Below, piece after piece: positions 12,993 to 19,826 of a DNA stretch of 28,318 nucleotides. Position numbers and translations under genes: made by a program. Numbering within the stretch: the stretch's first letter is position 1; the number at the start of each line of letters is the position of its first letter. The stretch lies in the IMG/VR virus record IMGVR_UViG_3300021347_000023, positions 1 through 28,318 of that record. One strand, given 5' to 3'. Under the pieces are notes generated by a model. That model made no database searches, had not been told where the DNA came from, and saw only the letters and a program-made list of their open reading frames with translations. This DNA comes from a virus.

Positions 12993-13404
12993 AGAAGATA
13001 GGAAAAAGTTTGACTTGGACTTAGCTTATGGCGAGGTTCGTGAAAATAAAATTGCAGATATGCTTACAGGTAAAAAGATAGAAGTTAAATCAGAGCGTGA
13101 CCTGTGGCAAAAGACAGGAAACATTTGCATTGAGTATAAGTCTTACGGAAAACCATCGGGTATTGATGCAACCGAATCCGACTACTGGTTTCATAATCTT
13201 TGTATTGGTGACGATGAATACTGCACACTGGTATTCAACACCAATACACTCAAGAAGATTGTCAAACGCCTAGATAGTTTCAAAACTGTATCGGGTGGCG
13301 ACCATAAGGCAAGCCAGATGTACCTGTTAAATCTTCAGAAGCTATTCTCTTCTGATGTAATCAAAGCCTTCAAGGAGTTAGAAGATGAATCAGAAGCCGC
13401 TTAG
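12979..13404 (+). CDS. Putative PD-(D/E)XK-type nuclease, 141 aa
   Basis: I chose ATG 12979 (AGAGG 9 nt upstream) over the in-frame TTG at 12970. The N-terminus has FDLDLAYGEVRENKIADML (D12, D14, E19, E22), then KIEVKSERD (E35, K37), matching the acidic residue plus ExK layout of the fold. GNICIEYKSYGKPSGIDAT follows, a stretch typical of small phage endonucleases. It likely cuts DNA, perhaps at branched or host sites. It overlaps both neighbours by about 14-20 nt. The fold call is inference from motifs. Confidence 0.75.
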   Translation: MKPCKEDRKKFDLDLAYGEVRENKIADMLTGKKIEVKSERDLWQKTGNICIEYKSYGKPSGIDATESDYWFHNLCIGDDEYCTLVFNTNTLKKIVKRLDSFKTVSGGDHKASQMYLLNLQKLFSSDVIKAFKELEDESEAA

Positions 13405-14248
13405 TACTGTAGTCCCTGATATATATGGGCTGCTTGAAAACCTTTCAAACGGTGAGCCTCTTCCAATAACGGAGGAGGCGCTTGATGAGACAATGGCTTC
13501 AATGAAAGAAGCTATCCTTCATTGGGCAACACCCAGAGAAAGAGACACTGACTTCACTGTCCGAATGTCTAACGTAGGTAAGCCATCTCGACAGATGTGG
13601 TTTGAGAAACGTGACCCCGAAGGTAGAGGCGGGGTTGATGGCCCAACTCAGATTAAGTTTCTGTACGGCCATATACTAGAAGAAGTAGCACTGATGTTAG
13701 TTCGGATGGCAGGGCATAGTGTTACAGATGAACAAAAAGAAGTTAAGGTCAAAGGTGTAACAGGCCACATGGACTGTAAAATAAACGGCCAAGTAGTTGA
13801 TGTTAAGTCTGCATCTAAGTTTGCGTTCAATAAGTTTAAGAATGGCACGTTAAATTCGGATGACCCTTTCGGTTATTTAGGACAGCTTGCAGGATATGAG
13901 GCTGCTGAAGGTACAGACGAAGGCGGGTTTCTTGTTGTAAACAAAGAAAGCGGTGAGCTTTGTATGTTTATACCTGACGACTTGGATAAGCCTAACATAG
14001 ATACTAAAATAGATACACTGTTATGTGATTTAGAACTTGACACGCCACCTGACTTGTGTTATAATCCTATACCTGACGGCAAGAAAGGTAACATGCAACT
14101 GCCTAAAGGATGCACATGGTGTAAGTATAAACACGAGTGCCATAAGGATGCCAACGATGGTAACGGCCTCAGAACTTTTAAATACTCTACGGGATATAAA
14201 TATCTAACTCACGTAGAATCAGAACCAAAGGTGGACGAGATATTATGA
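13385..14248 (+). CDS. Exonuclease of the RecB/Cas4-like PD-(D/E)XK group
   Basis: 287 residues. The catalytic pattern is GHMDCKI (D130), VDVKSA (D139, K141) and QLAGY (Q167, Y171). Near the C-terminus CTWCKYKHEC gives three closely spaced Cys, recalling the iron-sulfur site of Cas4/AddB-type nucleases. Such phage enzymes take the place of T7 gp6 in degrading host DNA and removing RNA primers. It follows the 12979 gene with a 20 nt overlap, and its stop overlaps the next start (ATGA). Confidence 0.87.
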   Translation: MNQKPLSTVVPDIYGLLENLSNGEPLPITEEALDETMASMKEAILHWATPRERDTDFTVRMSNVGKPSRQMWFEKRDPEGRGGVDGPTQIKFLYGHILEEVALMLVRMAGHSVTDEQKEVKVKGVTGHMDCKINGQVVDVKSASKFAFNKFKNGTLNSDDPFGYLGQLAGYEAAEGTDEGGFLVVNKESGELCMFIPDDLDKPNIDTKIDTLLCDLELDTPPDLCYNPIPDGKKGNMQLPKGCTWCKYKHECHKDANDGNGLRTFKYSTGYKYLTHVESEPKVDEIL

Positions 14249-14532
14249 ATCGCAAGAAGTCTAAACGCATAAGGAAACATGCAGAAACTTTGCAGATTGA
14301 ATGGCTTAAAAGTCTCCTCAGTGACGAGGAGGCTTCTAAGATTACTAAAGATAACTTCAGGGATATGCTGCCACAACAAACACATCTGTGGGCGCAGGGT
14401 ACAATACACACTAGCTTCTATACCTTGAAGTGGCTAAGCAATAAGATAAAACAATTAATAAAAATATTCCCCGACAAGGATGTTGAGGATATTACTCCCC
14501 AAGATATTGCATGGAAGATGGAGCAACGATGA
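14245..14532 (+). CDS. Hypothetical basic helical protein between exonuclease and endonuclease I
   Basis: 95 residues, coupled to its neighbours by ATGA overlaps at both ends. The N-terminus is very basic (MNRKKSKRIRKHAETLQIEWLKSLL) and the rest is helical (FYTLKWLSNKIKQLIKIF). No family recognised. Placement suggests a DNA-metabolism accessory protein. Confidence 0.75.
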   Translation: MNRKKSKRIRKHAETLQIEWLKSLLSDEEASKITKDNFRDMLPQQTHLWAQGTIHTSFYTLKWLSNKIKQLIKIFPDKDVEDITPQDIAWKMEQR

Positions 14533-15005
14533 AAAAAGTACGCAAAGGCTATAGGAAGCCAAGAGTTAAACGCCCAGCAGAAAAGGATGTGGTTAAAGGC
14601 TATGATTCAAACTGGGAGTATGAGTTACACTCTGGCATCCTAGATGCTTGGGAGCACCACGTTGACAAGGTTGAGTACACAGTTACACATAAGTACGAGC
14701 CAGATTTTGTCAGAGATATTGACGGAAAGAAGATACTGTTAGAAGCTAAAGGACGCTTCTGGGACAGCGCAGAATACTCTAAGTATGTCTGGGTTGCTAA
14801 GGTTCTTCCGGACGATGTTGAGTTGGTGTTTCTATTTGCAAACCCCAACGCCCCTATGCCTGCTGCTAAAGTTCGTAAAGATGGTACAAGACGTTCACAT
14901 GGCGAGTGGGCTTCAGCTAATAACTTTAGATGGTTTAGTGAAGATAGTATCCCCGATAACTGGATTAATTTAAAAAAGAAAGAGGACTTTAAAGATGAGC
15001 ATTGA
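14529..15005 (+). CDS. T7 gp3-like endonuclease I (Holliday junction resolvase)
   Basis: 158 residues from ATG 14529 (GGAG at 14520-14523); an in-frame ATG at 14511 lies inside the previous gene. The basic N-terminus is followed by SNWEYELHSG (E30, E32), YEPDFV (D59) and LLEAKGRF (E72, K74), matching the E, D, ExK active site of T7 endonuclease I (149 residues). The enzyme cleaves branched DNA during packaging and helps break down host DNA. The end overlaps the next gene by 11 nt. Confidence 0.92.
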   Translation: MKKVRKGYRKPRVKRPAEKDVVKGYDSNWEYELHSGILDAWEHHVDKVEYTVTHKYEPDFVRDIDGKKILLEAKGRFWDSAEYSKYVWVAKVLPDDVELVFLFANPNAPMPAAKVRKDGTRRSHGEWASANNFRWFSEDSIPDNWINLKKKEDFKDEH

Positions 15006-15414
15006 TGATGCTACCCCGCAAGAGTGGAACAGGATGAACTTTGAAAGAAACAAAATGGGTGAGCCTACGTTTGAAGAGTACATGAAACGCTTAAACTCTA
15101 AGTATGTTTACGATAGCACCGAAAGCTATGGCAATGAAGTAACTACAGATGCAGGAGACTTTGCAGATTGTTGGGAGCCTGAGCTTTCTTTATGTCCTGT
15201 AGAGAATCCTCCACACTATAATATGGGAAACGTAGAATGTATTGAGGCTATACAGGAGTCCATGTCCAGTGTTGCATTCAAAGGCTATCTCAAGGGCAAC
15301 TGCATGAAATATTTGTGGAGGTATGAGTACAAAGGCAAACAGGTGCAGGATTTACACAAAGCTATGTGGTATATGAAAAAGCTTAGCGGTATAGTTGAAG
15401 AGGAAAACAGCTAA
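14995..15414 (+). CDS. DUF3310 protein (T7 gp1.7-like nucleotide kinase domain)
   Basis: 139 residues. The C-terminal half has the full DUF3310 pattern: NPPHYNMGNVECIEAI (71-86), then GYLKGNCMKYLWRYEYKG and DLHKAMWYMKKL. T7 gp1.7, which carries this domain, is a nucleotide kinase acting on dTMP and dGMP, so a role in dNTP supply fits the nearby RNR. The N-terminal 65 residues are acidic and unassigned. The stop overlaps the next ATG. Confidence 0.88.
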   Translation: MSIDDATPQEWNRMNFERNKMGEPTFEEYMKRLNSKYVYDSTESYGNEVTTDAGDFADCWEPELSLCPVENPPHYNMGNVECIEAIQESMSSVAFKGYLKGNCMKYLWRYEYKGKQVQDLHKAMWYMKKLSGIVEEENS

Positions 15415-15608
15415 TGTTATGTTGGCACTGCGGCTCAGAAGTTATTTGGGGTAATGATGTAGACATCAGCCACGAAGACGAACAGTTTGCAGTAGAGACA
15501 AACTTAACCTGCCCGAACTGTAAATCTTTTTATGTTATTTATTACCCTAAAAAGGAGGAAGAAATTAATGGCGAAGTGGTGGCGAATATGGGCAAAGAGT
15601 CTAGGTGA
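15414..15608 (+). CDS. Small zinc-ribbon protein, 64 aa
   Basis: Starts MLCWHCGSE (CxxC at 3 and 6) with a second pair CPNC at about 33-36, a rubredoxin-like or zinc-ribbon knuckle pair in an acidic context. The ATG overlaps the DUF3310 stop. No function known; the tail is disordered. Confidence 0.78.
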   Translation: MLCWHCGSEVIWGNDVDISHEDEQFAVETNLTCPNCKSFYVIYYPKKEEEINGEVVANMGKESR

Positions 15609-15735
15609 AAAAGTTGGCGAGACAGATAAGCAAGCTAATACTGTTGCTTGTATTAGGACTATTTGGTGGGTTACTCATATGGTTACATGCATCTTTATTA
15701 TTGCAGGCAACGTAAAAACACTGGGTCTTTTGTGA
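15568..15735 (+). CDS. Small membrane protein, 55 aa
   Basis: ATG 15568 with a strong AAAGGAGG at 15552-15559; a longer frame from 15532 lacks such a site. The N-terminus is basic and Trp-rich (MAKWWRIWAKSLGEK). Residues about 32-50 (IWWVTHMVTCIFIIAGNV) form one membrane helix. The pattern MxKWWRxWAKxLGEK is familiar in T7-like marine phages with no known function. Overlaps the previous gene by 41 nt and the next by 1. Confidence 0.72.
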   Translation: MAKWWRIWAKSLGEKVGETDKQANTVACIRTIWWVTHMVTCIFIIAGNVKTLGLL

Positions 15736-15884
15736 TGGATAGAAAAGAAGAAAGGCGCGACAGATTTGACCGCAAAAAGAAGTTTAAAAAACTAACAAGG
15801 TCTTCTAAAGCTAAGGCCGAAAGGAAAAAAACAAAAGGGAACTACAATGACAATGAGTTTTATGAACATGCTGTGGAGCATTGA
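15735..15884 (+). CDS. Small, very basic protein, 49 aa
   Basis: ATG 15735 overlaps the previous stop (TGATG) and TGA ends at 15884. More than a third of the first 35 residues are Lys or Arg (MDRKEERRDRFDRKKKFKK...), followed by an acidic tail. No convincing ribosome binding site, so coupling is likely. Overlaps the next gene by 38 nt. Perhaps nucleic-acid binding. Confidence 0.6.
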   Translation: MDRKEERRDRFDRKKKFKKLTRSSKAKAERKKTKGNYNDNEFYEHAVEH

Positions 15885-16056
15885 GCCTAGAATGGGCTTT
15901 GGTTTAGACATAGAGTCTTGTTCTAGTCGTCCGGTCTGGACAACAAGCCTAAGTGACGACAAGATAGAAGCTATGGAATTTGACGGACTAGTTTTATGTA
16001 TACCTTTTTTTATTATAATAATTGGAAACGTGTGGAGGACAGACAGCGATGAATGA
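15847..16056 (+). CDS. Small protein with C-terminal membrane helix, 69 aa
   Basis: Starts MTMSFMNMLWSIEPRMGFGLDIESCSS. Near the C-terminus LVLCIPFFIIIIGNVW is a clear membrane helix. Short proteins with the MLWSIEPRMGFGLD...SSRPVWTTSL pattern recur near RNR in marine phages, in my recollection, unannotated. Overlaps both neighbours. Confidence 0.7.
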   Translation: MTMSFMNMLWSIEPRMGFGLDIESCSSRPVWTTSLSDDKIEAMEFDGLVLCIPFFIIIIGNVWRTDSDE

Positions 16057-16213
16057 TAAACATCTATTTATGCTAAGGGTTTTATTTTTAACAATTATAT
16101 CACCAGTATATGTGCCTGCGGTTGTTTTATACAAGCACAGAGAAGAAGCATACGACTTTTACAGAGAAGTCTGGCAGGTAATCAAAGGAACTCACAAAGA
16201 ATTACAGGATTAA
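16049..16213 (+). CDS. Small protein with N-terminal hydrophobic helix, 54 aa
   Basis: ATG 16049 behind GGAGG at 16034-16038; an upstream in-frame ATG at 16022 is less well placed. Residues 6-27 (LFMLRVLFLTIISPVYVPAVVL) make one membrane segment or uncleaved signal, followed by a soluble charged tail. No family known. RNR follows 3 nt after the stop. Confidence 0.7.
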   Translation: MNDKHLFMLRVLFLTIISPVYVPAVVLYKHREEAYDFYREVWQVIKGTHKELQD

Positions 16214-16216
16214 ATA

Positions 16217-18100
16217 ATGGATAAGTACCAACAGTTTATACACAAAAGCAGATACGCAAGATGGCTATCAGAAGAAGGAAGACGCGAGACTTGGGAAGAA
16301 ACAGTACAAAGATATGTAGACTTCTGGGTTAATCGTGGGCAGCTCGACAAGAAAACAGCTCAAAGATTATATGACGGAATACACAGCCAGAAGGTAATGC
16401 CATCAATGCGATGCATGATGACGGCAGGTGTAGCTTTAGACAAGGATAACGTGGCAGGGTTCAACTGTAGCTACCTAGCTATTGATTCTCCACGAAGCTT
16501 TGATGAATTAATGTATGTTTTAATGTGCGGAACTGGCGTAGGCTTTAGTGTTGAACGAGCATTTATCAACAAACTTCCAGTAATTGCTGAGACTTTTCAC
16601 CCGACTGACACAACAATTGTCGTAGCTGATAGTAAGATTGGATGGGCTTCTGCGTTTCGTGAACTGGTTGCTATGTTATATGCAGGAAAAATCCCAAAAT
16701 GGGACATGAGTAAAGTAAGACCTGCGGGTGCTAGACTTAAAACCTTTGGCGGTCGTGCTTCAGGTGCTGCACCACTAGAAGATTTGTTTAGGTTCTGTGT
16801 AGAAGTATTCCAAAAAGCAGCAGGACGCAAGCTAACATCTATTGAATGCCACGATGTTGTATGTAAGGTTGCAGATATTGTAGTGGTAGGTGGCGTTAGA
16901 CGCTCAGCACTTATAAGCCTATCAAACCTTTCGGATAATCGCATGGCTAAAGCTAAGGTTGGTGCATGGTGGGAAGCAGATGGGCATAGACGCTTGGCTA
17001 ACAACAGCGTAGCATACACTGAGAAGCCAGACTTTGAAGCGTTTATCAATGAAATGAAGACCTTATACGAAAGTCGAGCAGGTGAGCGTGGATTGTTTAG
17101 TCGTATAGCAGCTCAAAACATTGCAGCTCGTAATGGCCGTAGAGATTCTGAGCAAGACTTTGGCACTAACCCCTGCTCTGAAATTATCTTACGCAGCAAT
17201 CAATTCTGTAATCTATCTGAGGTTGTTGTACGTGAAGATGATACAGCAGAAACACTAAAGGAAAAAGTAGAACTGGCCGCTATCATTGGTACATTACAGG
17301 CTACTCTTACAGACTTTAGATATTTGCGTAACATTTGGCAGAAGAATACAGCGGAAGAAGCCCTGCTTGGTTTAAGCATGACAGGAATTATGGATAATAA
17401 ACTATTATCAGGCCAAGGTAGTCAAGATGAACTGGAAGAAACACTGGCAAGTTTACGTGAACACGCTATTAAAGTTAATGAGAAGTGGGCTAAAAAGCTT
17501 GGAATTGAACAGTCTGCTGCTATTACATGTGTTAAGCCGAGTGGTACTGTATCTCAGCTTGTTGACAGTGCTTCCGGCATTCACCCTCGCTTTTCTAAGC
17601 ATTACATTCGGAGAGTTCGTTCTGACAAGAAAGACCCGCTTGCAATCTTTATGGAAGCAGCAGGATTCCCAGTAGAACAAGATGTTATGTCAGAGTCTTC
17701 AGTTGTGTATAGTTTTCCAGTTAAGTCTCCAGACTCCAGTGTTGTAGTAAAAGAAGTAGGAGCTATGGAGCAACTAAGATTATGGAAGACGTATCAGAAT
17801 TTCTGGTGTGAGCACAAACCAAGCATTACTGTTTATTACACAGACGATGAGTTCTTGCAGGTGTCCCAATGGATATGGGAAAACTTTGACATTTGTTCGG
17901 GTATTAGTTTGTTGCCAGTTAGTGACCATGTTTATCAGCAAGCTCCTTATGAAGATATTAGTAAAGAAAGTTATGATGAACTGGTGGCTGTTATGCCTAA
18001 AGATGTAAACTGGAATGACTTAGTTTACTTTGAACAAGAAGATAACACTACAGGCTCACAAGAATTAGCGTGTGTCGGTGGGGCTTGTGAGATAGTATAA
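16217..18100 (+). CDS. Class II (adenosylcobalamin-dependent) ribonucleoside triphosphate reductase
   Basis: 627 residues. It converts ribonucleotides to deoxyribonucleotides using coenzyme B12 as radical source. The active site is complete: NPCSE (N318, thiyl Cys320, E322) with the redox pair C84 (GFNCSYL) and C331 (FCNLSEV). C320 to C331 spans 11 residues, as in the Lactobacillus leichmannii enzyme. The C-terminal CVGGAC (C619, C624) is the re-reduction Cys pair. It is about 110 residues shorter than that enzyme (739). The monomeric type is expected. Host cobalamin or uptake is required; no B12 genes are in the window. Confidence 0.95.
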   Translation: MDKYQQFIHKSRYARWLSEEGRRETWEETVQRYVDFWVNRGQLDKKTAQRLYDGIHSQKVMPSMRCMMTAGVALDKDNVAGFNCSYLAIDSPRSFDELMYVLMCGTGVGFSVERAFINKLPVIAETFHPTDTTIVVADSKIGWASAFRELVAMLYAGKIPKWDMSKVRPAGARLKTFGGRASGAAPLEDLFRFCVEVFQKAAGRKLTSIECHDVVCKVADIVVVGGVRRSALISLSNLSDNRMAKAKVGAWWEADGHRRLANNSVAYTEKPDFEAFINEMKTLYESRAGERGLFSRIAAQNIAARNGRRDSEQDFGTNPCSEIILRSNQFCNLSEVVVREDDTAETLKEKVELAAIIGTLQATLTDFRYLRNIWQKNTAEEALLGLSMTGIMDNKLLSGQGSQDELEETLASLREHAIKVNEKWAKKLGIEQSAAITCVKPSGTVSQLVDSASGIHPRFSKHYIRRVRSDKKDPLAIFMEAAGFPVEQDVMSESSVVYSFPVKSPDSSVVVKEVGAMEQLRLWKTYQNFWCEHKPSITVYYTDDEFLQVSQWIWENFDICSGISLLPVSDHVYQQAPYEDISKESYDELVAVMPKDVNWNDLVYFEQEDNTTGSQELACVGGACEIV

Positions 18101-18110
18101 GGAGATATAC

Positions 18111-18332
18111 ATGAAAGCAAAGGAAGCTAACATACTCTCATTTAAAATAATAGTCAATCATTCAGGGGCCATCCTAACGGAGCTAGGTGGCCTTCCTGAA
18201 GACCGACTACATGAAGTATTTAAAGGTGATGAGCTAAACCTTATTCGTAAGATTATTCGTGATGCTAAACCTAAGTTAGAAAGCATGCACGACTACCTTG
18301 AGAAAGAGCTTACAGCCTTCTCTACCACTTAG
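18111..18332 (+). CDS. Hypothetical protein, last rightward gene, 73 aa
   Basis: ATG 18111 with AAGGAGA at 18100-18106, close behind RNR, suggesting one operon. The protein is helical (DRLHEVFKGDELNLIRKIIRDAKPKLESMHDYLEKEL) with no family recognised. A strong hairpin (18161-18200) lies inside it. Its 3' end overlaps the convergent 18322 gene by 11 nt. Confidence 0.75.
   Translation: MKAKEANILSFKIIVNHSGAILTELGGLPEDRLHEVFKGDELNLIRKIIRDAKPKLESMHDYLEKELTAFSTT
18161..18200. repeat. Strong hairpin inside the last rightward gene
   Basis: TTCAGG pairs with CCTGAA on the outside and GGCCA-T-CCTA with TAGG-TGGCC inside, around a 7 nt loop, with small bulges. The DNA is coding, so the arms may be chance. 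There is no T-run on the plus side; the minus side is only moderately T-rich. It sits next to the meeting point of the convergent operons, where a stop for leftward transcription is needed. Confidence 0.5.
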
Positions 18333-18612
18333 ATTTATTAGCCCAATATGCCGCAGACATCTTGCCCTTAGCAATATTCTTGGCATGTCGGGCTTTAAAA
18401 CTTGCACGTTTCTTTTTCATTTTATCTGACTCTCCGGCTTTGGGCTTGCCTGCTGTTTTGGCTCCCTGCTCTCCGTACCGGATTGTTTTGATTTTGTCGC
18501 CTTCTTTTGCCACAACAATATGGCTTTTCTTCGGGTGATTTGGTGTACGCTTCGGTTTATTATATCCGCTTACTCCTGCTCTAGCTAAACGTGGGTCTTT
18601 TTTCTTACTCAT
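18322..18612 (-). CDS. Small basic late protein, DUF6321-like, 96 aa
   Basis: Reads KRTPNHPKKSHIVVAKEGDKIKTIRYGEQG (about 21-50) and SFKARHAKNIAKGKMSAAYWANKSKW at the C-terminus. This is the pattern I know as DUF6321 from marine phages, from memory. It is highly basic. It is the most downstream late gene, coupled to the 18609 gene by a 4 nt overlap. The role is unknown; a DNA-binding or virion-associated protein is possible. Confidence 0.8.
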   Translation of the reverse strand: MSKKKDPRLARAGVSGYNKPKRTPNHPKKSHIVVAKEGDKIKTIRYGEQGAKTAGKPKAGESDKMKKKRASFKARHAKNIAKGKMSAAYWANKSKW

Positions 18613-18863
18613 TTTCTATAGCTCCGTGTTTTCTTGGCAATCTTTTTGGGTTGAGCGCTATGCTGCTTACCTTTTTTAGTGTCAGCTCTTTTCTTTCGGG
18701 ATGTCGCTGCATACTCTTTTTTGGTTAAAGCCTGCCTAGCTTTCTTAGGCAGATAACGCTCCCCAGTTGCTTTCTTTCCTTGGGTACTAGGCTTACCTGA
18801 CTTAGTACCCCATTCTTCTTTAGTCCATTTCTTTAAAGATTTCTGTGATTTTTTAAGTGGCAT
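18609..18863 (-). CDS. Small basic late protein, DUF5872-like, 84 aa
   Basis: About one third of residues are Lys or Arg. The pattern LKKWTKEEWGTKSGKPST then ATGERYLPKKARQALTKKEYAA recalls the DUF5872 family, by memory. Its start overlaps the upstream gene by one base and its end overlaps the next gene. Function unknown; the charge suggests nucleic-acid contact. Confidence 0.78.
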   Translation of the reverse strand: MPLKKSQKSLKKWTKEEWGTKSGKPSTQGKKATGERYLPKKARQALTKKEYAATSRKKRADTKKGKQHSAQPKKIAKKTRSYRK

Positions 18864-19051
18864 TATTTGTAACCTCCACCTTTTGCTTTATATTCCTTTG
18901 CAAGCATCTGTGCCTTACGTGCTGACCATTGACCTGCCTTACCGCCTTTAGAGCCTGCTTTGATTTTATTAAACAGATTCTTCCGCATAGTAGGTTTGGT
19001 ATAGTTACCTGCCTTATTAACTGTTGATTTTTTTTTCCTAGCAATAGCCAT
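18863..19051 (-). CDS. Small basic late protein, 62 aa
   Basis: Starts MAIARKKKSTVNKAGNYTKP and ends GGKAGQWSARKAQMLAKEYKAKGGGYK. The form STVNxAGNYTKP...GQWSARKAQMLA is repeated in many marine podoviruses in my memory, unannotated. The start lies 2 nt after the holin stop and AGGG lies upstream. It is the third of three consecutive very basic proteins. Confidence 0.8.
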   Translation of the reverse strand: MAIARKKKSTVNKAGNYTKPTMRKNLFNKIKAGSKGGKAGQWSARKAQMLAKEYKAKGGGYK

Positions 19052-19052
19052 T

Positions 19053-19451
19053 TTATTTATCCCTCTGTACGCCTTTAACTTTCTCTGCGGTACGCATTGC
19101 GCCTAACCCAAGCATACCCATGAGGACAGGCATCATTTGACTTAAATCAAGGATTGGAATGCTGACCTCAGACTCAACCAAAGCAAGCGTAAAGTTGGCC
19201 AGTGGGATAACCAAGAAGTTACCCGCCATGCCAAGTACAGCCACCCACCCCACAGCAGGTCTCCACCCAGAGACAAACAACGACTTATGTGCCGCTTCAG
19301 TCTTATTAACTTCAATCTGAGCTTTCGCAAGTTCCTGCGCGTGTTTTTCAGCCATAGTGCTGAGTTCAAATGCGATAGCATTCTTCTTGTCTTTATCCTC
19401 TATAAATTTATCTAACAGTCCGGTAACCGGCCCAATCAATGATTGCAACAT
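19053..19451 (-). CDS. Holin, 3TM type
   Basis: 132 residues. After a charged amphipathic N-terminal half, GWRPAVGWVAVLGMAGNFLVIPLANFTLAL (about 62-91) and PVLMGMLGLGAMRTAEK near the C-terminus are hydrophobic. The SGWRPAVGWV motif is typical of the 3TM holin family (PF11351, 'holin of 3TMs, for gene-transfer release'). It makes holes in the inner membrane so the endolysin next door can reach the cell wall. AGGAG lies about 6 nt upstream of its ATG. Confidence 0.87.
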   Translation of the reverse strand: MLQSLIGPVTGLLDKFIEDKDKKNAIAFELSTMAEKHAQELAKAQIEVNKTEAAHKSLFVSGWRPAVGWVAVLGMAGNFLVIPLANFTLALVESEVSIPILDLSQMMPVLMGMLGLGAMRTAEKVKGVQRDK

Positions 19452-19463
19452 AAGTATATCTCC

Positions 19464-19826
19464 TTAATAACACCACATCACAGGAGCTTTGTCAGCTCCA
19501 CAAATCCTGCTATCCACATGGATGAAAGAACGAGCGACTCCAATGCCGCCAAATCCCATCTTGATAGCTTCCTGTACAATCTTGTACCTTTCACTTCCGT
19601 TACGTGCTCTAATGTCTGCTGCAATACCTTGGGCATGTTTTCCTGCTTTCTCCTTACGTTTTTCAATGGAGTGGCTGGGACTCCTGTAACCACTCGTTAT
19701 AATAAACGGAAAGCCACACGCCTCCCGCAGTTCGTCAAGCTTGTGTATAAAGTCCCTTGACATTTCGTTTTCGCCAGTTTCCTGACAATTAAAGTCTTCT
19801 AGCTTAAAGTATTTGAATTCACTCAT
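19464..19826 (-). CDS. Endolysin, M15 zinc D-Ala peptidase type
   Basis: 120 residues. The Peptidase_M15 layout is complete: SGYRSPSHS (45-53), KHAQGIAADI with zinc ligands H64 and D71, and FIHVDSR with H103. It would cut peptide cross-links in peptidoglycan. There is no signal peptide, so export depends on the holin. The ATG overlaps the stop of the giant gene by 4 nt. Confidence 0.93.
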   Translation of the reverse strand: MSEFKYFKLEDFNCQETGENEMSRDFIHKLDELREACGFPFIITSGYRSPSHSIEKRKEKAGKHAQGIAADIRARNGSERYKIVQEAIKMGFGGIGVARSFIHVDSRICGADKAPVMWCY

